A stretch of DNA of 64,000 bases. It comes from Fusobacteriaceae bacterium. GTDB lineage: Bacteria > Fusobacteriota > Fusobacteriia > Fusobacteriales > Fusobacteriaceae. The notes under the pieces were generated by a model that saw only the letters and a program-made list of their open reading frames with translations, was not told the origin of the DNA and searched no databases. Within the stretch, counting starts at the first letter, position 1. Every line of letters begins with the position of its first letter. The stretch spans positions 17,566 through 81,565 of the forward strand of contig JAISTB010000014.1 of the NCBI GenBank assembly GCA_031272775.1, in the 5' to 3' direction. Shown here piece by piece: positions 60,570 through 64,000 of this stretch. A program made the translations under genes and the position numbers.

Positions 60570-61661
60570 TCAATAGATAAAGCTGTCGTTGAAATAGGCG
60601 ACAAGGGAACGCAGTTCTTTTTCCGTACTGCCGACGGTATAGATATCGATCCCCGCGATGCCGTTCTTGCAGGCATACTCAAGGGAAATGATCTGATCGT
60701 TTTTCGCGTTGGTCACGAGGTAAAAGCGGGAAGAAGTCGCGTTCCGATCGGGGTTGAAATAGGTGAGGACAAGCTTGTTGACGTAAGGGGAGCTCTTGAG
60801 GGAATTGACGATGATATCGAGCTCGGGCAGCATATCGGTCCGGAGGATCACGTCCTTGTCATAGGGCGACCAGGCTGTGCGGTAATTGGGCAGATGACTC
60901 GTGTCCGTGGAGATCTTCGTGTAGAATTCGCCGAAGGCCGAAAGGGAGATCATCTCCTTGCCGTTGATTTCGAGGCGTTCGATAAAATCCAGCATCCTTG
61001 TGTCTTCGGCTAAAAAATGCGCCACTTTTTCCGGCGGGACATAGTCCGTGTTCCGGAATGTATCGAAAAATTCCCGGTGTTCCCAATAATAATTATAGTC
61101 AATTCGTACGGGAAATGGCGATATTTCCGTGATCTCTGAAAATTCATCGAACATGAAATACGAACGGACATGAAGGATCTGGGCCATCATGCCCACGATA
61201 AAGATTTCGGCCTTGTAGCCGCCCACCGTACAGACGCCGACATTCACGCGATTGCCGACTTTTTCATTGATAATGGCGTTGATCTCCTCGATCAGGGCCC
61301 TGAGGCCGTATACGCGAAAATCCAGATGATTCCGCTTGTTCAGCTTGTAAATGATCTTTTTTTCCGTCGTTTCGCCCAATTTGTGCTTTTTGATGATTTT
61401 CTCCAGCACCTCGGCGGCCAGTTTTCCGTTTTCGGAATCGTGAACGACCAAAAAGATCCGTTTTCCGGAAAAAAAACCCTTGTCGAGCATGTTTTTCAGG
61501 GCGAAGGCTTCGGGACTGACGCTGGAGTCGCTGAGAATATCCCCGTTTTTTTTCTCAAAGTACTCGAGAATATCGTCGGCGACCGGACTGCTTTTTGAGG
61601 CCCGGGCCTCTTTATAGTCCTCCACAAGCTTCGTTCCTACGGTCATGATCAGATTGTCCAT
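60570..61661 (-). CDS. CARF-domain protein of APE2256-like family, orphan
   Basis: A 363-residue cytoplasmic protein. The N-terminus MDNLIMTVGTKLVEDY (strand then TVGT loop), KRIFLVVHDSENGK near 67-80, and NVGVCTVGGYKAEIFIVGM near 140-158 followed by MFDEFSEITEISPFPV are laid out like CARF domains of the Cas_APE2256/TIGR02619 family, whose TGGFKAE-type motif binds cyclic oligoadenylate. Residues about 200-250 look like a small helical or winged-helix link, and 255-363 form a further alpha/beta domain that I cannot assign. In the family such proteins are CRISPR type III effectors or ring nucleases, but no cas gene or array is in the window. Assignment is from motif pattern only. Confidence 0.6.
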   Translation of the reverse strand: MDNLIMTVGTKLVEDYKEARASKSSPVADDILEYFEKKNGDILSDSSVSPEAFALKNMLDKGFFSGKRIFLVVHDSENGKLAAEVLEKIIKKHKLGETTEKKIIYKLNKRNHLDFRVYGLRALIEEINAIINEKVGNRVNVGVCTVGGYKAEIFIVGMMAQILHVRSYFMFDEFSEITEISPFPVRIDYNYYWEHREFFDTFRNTDYVPPEKVAHFLAEDTRMLDFIERLEINGKEMISLSAFGEFYTKISTDTSHLPNYRTAWSPYDKDVILRTDMLPELDIIVNSLKSSPYVNKLVLTYFNPDRNATSSRFYLVTNAKNDQIISLEYACKNGIAGIDIYTVGSTEKELRSLVAYFNDSFIY

Positions 61662-61781
61662 TTTCGTCCTCCTTTTTGTTTCAGGAACTGCGTTTTCCTT
61701 ATATTATGCCACTTACCGCAAAAAATGTCAAGGGTTGAGGGAGAATTTGCCGTTTATTGCGGAAAAATTTTCCGCTTCCCC

Positions 61782-61810
61782 TTGACAGCAAGCCGGGAAA
61801 CTGGTATACT
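61782..61810 (+). promoter_or_regulatory. Promoter of tRNA-Ser
   Basis: TTGACA (61782-61787), 17-base spacer, TATACT (61805-61810). Confidence 0.8.
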
Positions 61811-61836
61811 TTTTAGAGCCGGGACAAATATCGGAT

Positions 61837-61925
61837 GGAAAGGTGGCCGAGCGGTTGAAGGCACATGTCTCGAAAACATGCATACCCTCCGGGTATCGGG
61901 GGTTCGAATCCCCCCCTTTCCGCCA
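61837..61925 (+). tRNA. tRNA-Ser (anticodon CGA)
   Basis: An 89-base class II tRNA with encoded CCA. GGAAAGG pairs with CCTTTCC in the acceptor stem. The anticodon loop CTCGAAA gives CGA, reading UCG. A long variable arm (ATACCC TCC GGGTAT) and the T-loop GGTTCGAATC are present. It is flanked by its own promoter and lies between the CARF and DUF362 genes. Confidence 0.97.
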
Positions 61926-62067
61926 TTTGAACATAACGCGAACCAGACATGAACGTTTTCAGGGATCAGGGTCGCTTTTGTTTTATTTTCCGGCAAACGG
62001 GGGCAAATTTGGCTGAAACACAAGATTTCAGGCTTGTCAATCGAATTTGATCAGAAGGAGGGGTGTT

Positions 62068-63240
62068 ATGAGCGTAGTTTCCATCGTCAGAACAAAAGGG
62101 GAAGAGGAGAAAGCCATCGCGCAGGCGGTAAGGGAAGCGGTGCGGGAGGCGGGGGGCATGTCCGCCGTGGTGAAACCGGGCTGGACCGTCATCGTAAAAC
62201 CCAATTGGGTGGCCGTTCCGCCTGAACGGCTCACGGGCGCCATAACCCGCTGGGAAGTGACGAAGGCCGTGGCCGATCTCGTCAAGGAGGCGGGCGCGAG
62301 ACCCATTATCGCGGAGTCATCGGCCGCCGGCGTCGATACGGAAAAAGTGATCGAAAAAGCGGAATATACCATCCTACGGGAGCAGGGCTACGAGGTCATC
62401 GATCTCAAGAAAGAAACCCCTGTCCTCGCGAAAGTCCCAGGAAAGGGGAAAGTCTTTGATGAAATGCGGACCTGGGCGCTTGTCACGAAGGCCGACGCCT
62501 TTATCAGCGTTCCGGTACTGAAGACCCATGACCAGACGGAAGTGACGCTGGGCATGAAAAATATGAAAGGCTTGATCTCTGACGCCCACAAAAAGGACTT
62601 TCACCGCTATGGCGTCATCGAAGGGGTCGTCGATCTCCTGACGGTATTCAAGCCGGTCCTCACGGTCATCGACGGGACCGTGGGCCAGGAGGGGCTCGGC
62701 CCCATATTCGGCAATCCCGTTCCCATGGGCCTCATCATCGCGTCCACGGATATCGTGGCGGCCGACGCCGTGGGCGGCAAAATCGTGGGTTACGAACCGC
62801 GGGATGTGCCCATCACGGTCAGCGCCAACGCCCGGGGTCTCGGGGAGATGGACCTTTCGAAAATCGAAATCCGGGGCGTTCCCATTGCCGATGTGGCGCG
62901 CCGCTTCGTGCGGGCCTGCGAGACAAAGATCGAGGGGCTGCCGCCCTTTGAGCTGCTTTTTGACGAAGGGACCTGTACCGGCTGCCGGAATACGGTCGTC
63001 AGCGTCTTGATGGACCTCAAGACCCAAAATCTCGAGTCCTGTCTCAAGGACAAATGCATCGTCTGCGGGCCCTTAAAGGCCGAAAGAATCCCCGCTGGTC
63101 TTGCCAAAGAACAGCTGATCGTCGTCGGCATCTGCGCCAAAGCGCTCGCCGAAAAAGGGGTCTTTGTGCCCGGCTGCCCGCCCAACAATTCCTATGTGGT
63201 TGAGGCCGTCGTAGGGAAAGAAATCGGCGCCAGATACTGA
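62068..63240 (+). CDS. DUF362 domain-containing protein
   Basis: A 390-residue protein of the DUF362 family. WTVIVKPNWVAVPPE, ARPIIAESSAAGVDT, FISVPVLKTHDQTEVTLGMK, NMKGLISDAHKKDFHRYG and IASTDIVAADAVGGKIVGYE are the family core. Its C-terminal 100 residues carry cysteines (GTCTGCRN, KDKCIVCGP, VPGCPPN) that could bind an Fe-S cluster, though not in classical ferredoxin spacing. The role of DUF362 proteins is uncertain; several are linked to ferredoxin-type or cofactor chemistry in anaerobes. AGAAGGAGGGGTGTT sets the start at ATG 62068; an in-frame codon seven triplets earlier lacks a binding site. Confidence 0.88.
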   Translation: MSVVSIVRTKGEEEKAIAQAVREAVREAGGMSAVVKPGWTVIVKPNWVAVPPERLTGAITRWEVTKAVADLVKEAGARPIIAESSAAGVDTEKVIEKAEYTILREQGYEVIDLKKETPVLAKVPGKGKVFDEMRTWALVTKADAFISVPVLKTHDQTEVTLGMKNMKGLISDAHKKDFHRYGVIEGVVDLLTVFKPVLTVIDGTVGQEGLGPIFGNPVPMGLIIASTDIVAADAVGGKIVGYEPRDVPITVSANARGLGEMDLSKIEIRGVPIADVARRFVRACETKIEGLPPFELLFDEGTCTGCRNTVVSVLMDLKTQNLESCLKDKCIVCGPLKAERIPAGLAKEQLIVVGICAKALAEKGVFVPGCPPNNSYVVEAVVGKEIGARY

Positions 63241-63256
63241 AAAAAAGGATATTTTT

Positions 63257-63994
63257 ATGAAAAGAGTTTTGGACAGACTGGTTCGGCGCTACAACACAAA
63301 AGCCTTCATCGATACGGATCCCGTGAAATTCCCCCGCCGCTGCAAAAAGCTGCAGGACATTGAAATCACGGCATTTTTGGTTGCGTCTGTGACCTGGGGC
63401 AACAGGAAAGCCATTTTGTCAAGCTGCGAGAAAATGCTTGAAAAATTGGGCCAAAGCCCCTATGACTTTGTGATGGAAGGCGCATATGAAAAATTGGGCG
63501 CGGGAAATATTCACCGCACGTTTTTTGAAGGCGATATGGCCCATATGCTGCGCGGTTTCCGGCTGATCTACGAGCAGAACCGGAGCATGAACGCCTTTCT
63601 CAAGCGGAAAAGAGTAAAAACGCCTTGGGACGTCGCCCGGGCGCTGCAGGCGGAAATGACCCGGGCCAACGACGGCCGCGTCAATCCCAAATGTATGCCG
63701 GTCAATTTTGAAAAAACGGCCCTGAAGCGGATCAACCTCGCCCTGCGCTGGCTTGTTCGGCAAGACGGCATTGTGGATCTGGGCGTCTGGGACTGTCTTT
63801 CCCCGGCGGACCTTTTTATTCCCCTCGATGTGCACGCGGGAAATACGGCCCGCCGTCTGTCACTTTTGCAACGCAAACAGAACGACCGGCAGGCCGTACA
63901 GGAATTGACCGCGGTTTTACGCGGGTTTTGCCCCGAAGATCCCGTCAAATACGATTTTGCCCTCTTCGGCGCCGGGATCGCGGAGCGGCTATGA
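63257..63994 (+). CDS. TIGR02757/DUF2400 family protein
   Basis: A 245-residue cytoplasmic protein. ALVASVTWGNRKAIL-like sequence (FLVASVTWGNRKAIL), DMAHMLRGFRLIYEQN, GRVNPKCMPVNFEKTALKRINLALRWLVR (here cut to CMPVNFEKTALKRINLALRW) and a C-terminal FIPLDVHAGNTARRL are typical of TIGR02757, a family with remote similarity to HhH-type DNA glycosylases. The activity is unknown. AAAAGGATATTTTT precedes the ATG. It begins 16 bases after the DUF362 gene and its stop overlaps a possible next start (ATGA). Confidence 0.85.
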   Translation: MKRVLDRLVRRYNTKAFIDTDPVKFPRRCKKLQDIEITAFLVASVTWGNRKAILSSCEKMLEKLGQSPYDFVMEGAYEKLGAGNIHRTFFEGDMAHMLRGFRLIYEQNRSMNAFLKRKRVKTPWDVARALQAEMTRANDGRVNPKCMPVNFEKTALKRINLALRWLVRQDGIVDLGVWDCLSPADLFIPLDVHAGNTARRLSLLQRKQNDRQAVQELTAVLRGFCPEDPVKYDFALFGAGIAERL

Positions 63995-64000
63995 GTCAGC
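63991..64000 (+). CDS. Possible start of a further gene, cut by window edge
   Basis: ATG at 63991 overlaps the preceding stop as ATGA, with GCGGAGCGG just upstream. Only the first three codons (M-S-Q) are visible, so nothing can be said about the product. Confidence 0.3.

Noticed and set aside
1..64000. Insertion sequences, integrases or prophage
   Set aside because: No transposase, integrase or phage structural motif was recognised anywhere in the window.

Overview
The window looks like the chromosome of a strictly anaerobic, fermentative bacterium of moderate to fairly high GC content. The signs are an oxygen-sensitive class III ribonucleotide reductase with its activase, a giant double-headed 2-hydroxyacyl-CoA dehydratase activase, a GrdX-family protein, a pyrophosphate-type phosphofructokinase and several TRAP transporters. 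Promoters are close to the classical TTGACA-17-TATAAT form and most genes have strong AAGGAGG-like ribosome binding sites. I cannot name the phylum from sequence alone. The gene content would suit Fusobacteriota or a Firmicutes-like anaerobe. No rRNA, CRISPR array, cas operon, transposase or prophage was seen. There is one tRNA.

Layout. 1-3.2 kb (minus strand): truncated uracil/xanthine permease, FlK-like thioesterase, thiamine pyrophosphokinase and a secreted DNase I-like enzyme. 3.3-8.8 kb (plus): HAD phosphatase, the 1409-residue dehydratase activase and an orphan GrdX protein. 8.9-10.3 kb: a DUF4143 ATPase followed by 33-bp tandem repeats. 10.3-17.9 kb: a contiguous nine-gene metal (probably copper) homeostasis operon with two small proteins, an HMA-TauE/SafE-cupredoxin fusion, DUF2318, CopA, a duplicated-domain protein, CopZ and a two-component system. 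18-21.5 kb: secreted MORN-type protein, a 48-residue protein, and an acyl-CoA/ACP ligase-ACP-acyltransferase fusion. 21.4-25.1 kb (minus): GTPase, YceG-like and TelA-like module. 25.2-26 kb: an AT-rich secreted protein and a cluster of strong hairpins.

26-32.2 kb: D-aminoacylase-like hydrolase followed by three tandem peptide-binding proteins with no permease. 32.2-39.2 kb: pyrimidine and purine nucleoside phosphorylases, a Cof-type phosphatase, a YczE-like membrane protein, nrdG and nrdD. Two NrdR-like boxes spaced by about three helical turns lie before nrdD. 39.3-42.9 kb (minus): a two-component system, a second DUF4143 ATPase and 23-bp tandem repeats. 42.9-46.7 kb (minus): PheC-like binding protein and a TAXI-type TRAP transporter. 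47-54.1 kb: proB-proA-adk-map-infA-rpmJ-rpsM-rpsK-rpsD-rpoA-rplQ, where three successive ribosomal genes start with TTG. 54.3-59.2 kb: a DctPQM TRAP transporter with an unusual membrane-fused alpha/beta hydrolase. 59.2-61.7 kb (minus): an orphan CARF-domain (APE2256-like) protein followed by PPi-phosphofructokinase. 61.8-64 kb: tRNA-Ser(CGA), a DUF362 protein and a TIGR02757-family protein.

How it fits together. The cell appears to live on peptides and amino acids (D-aminoacylase, peptide- and amino-acid-binding proteins, TRAP uptake of organic acids, CoA-dehydratase activation) and on nucleosides. The most unusual items are the orphan CARF protein, the metal operon with several poorly known partners, the YceG/TelA/GTPase module, the two DUF4143 genes bordered by short tandem repeats, and the membrane-embedded hydrolase attached to a TRAP operon.
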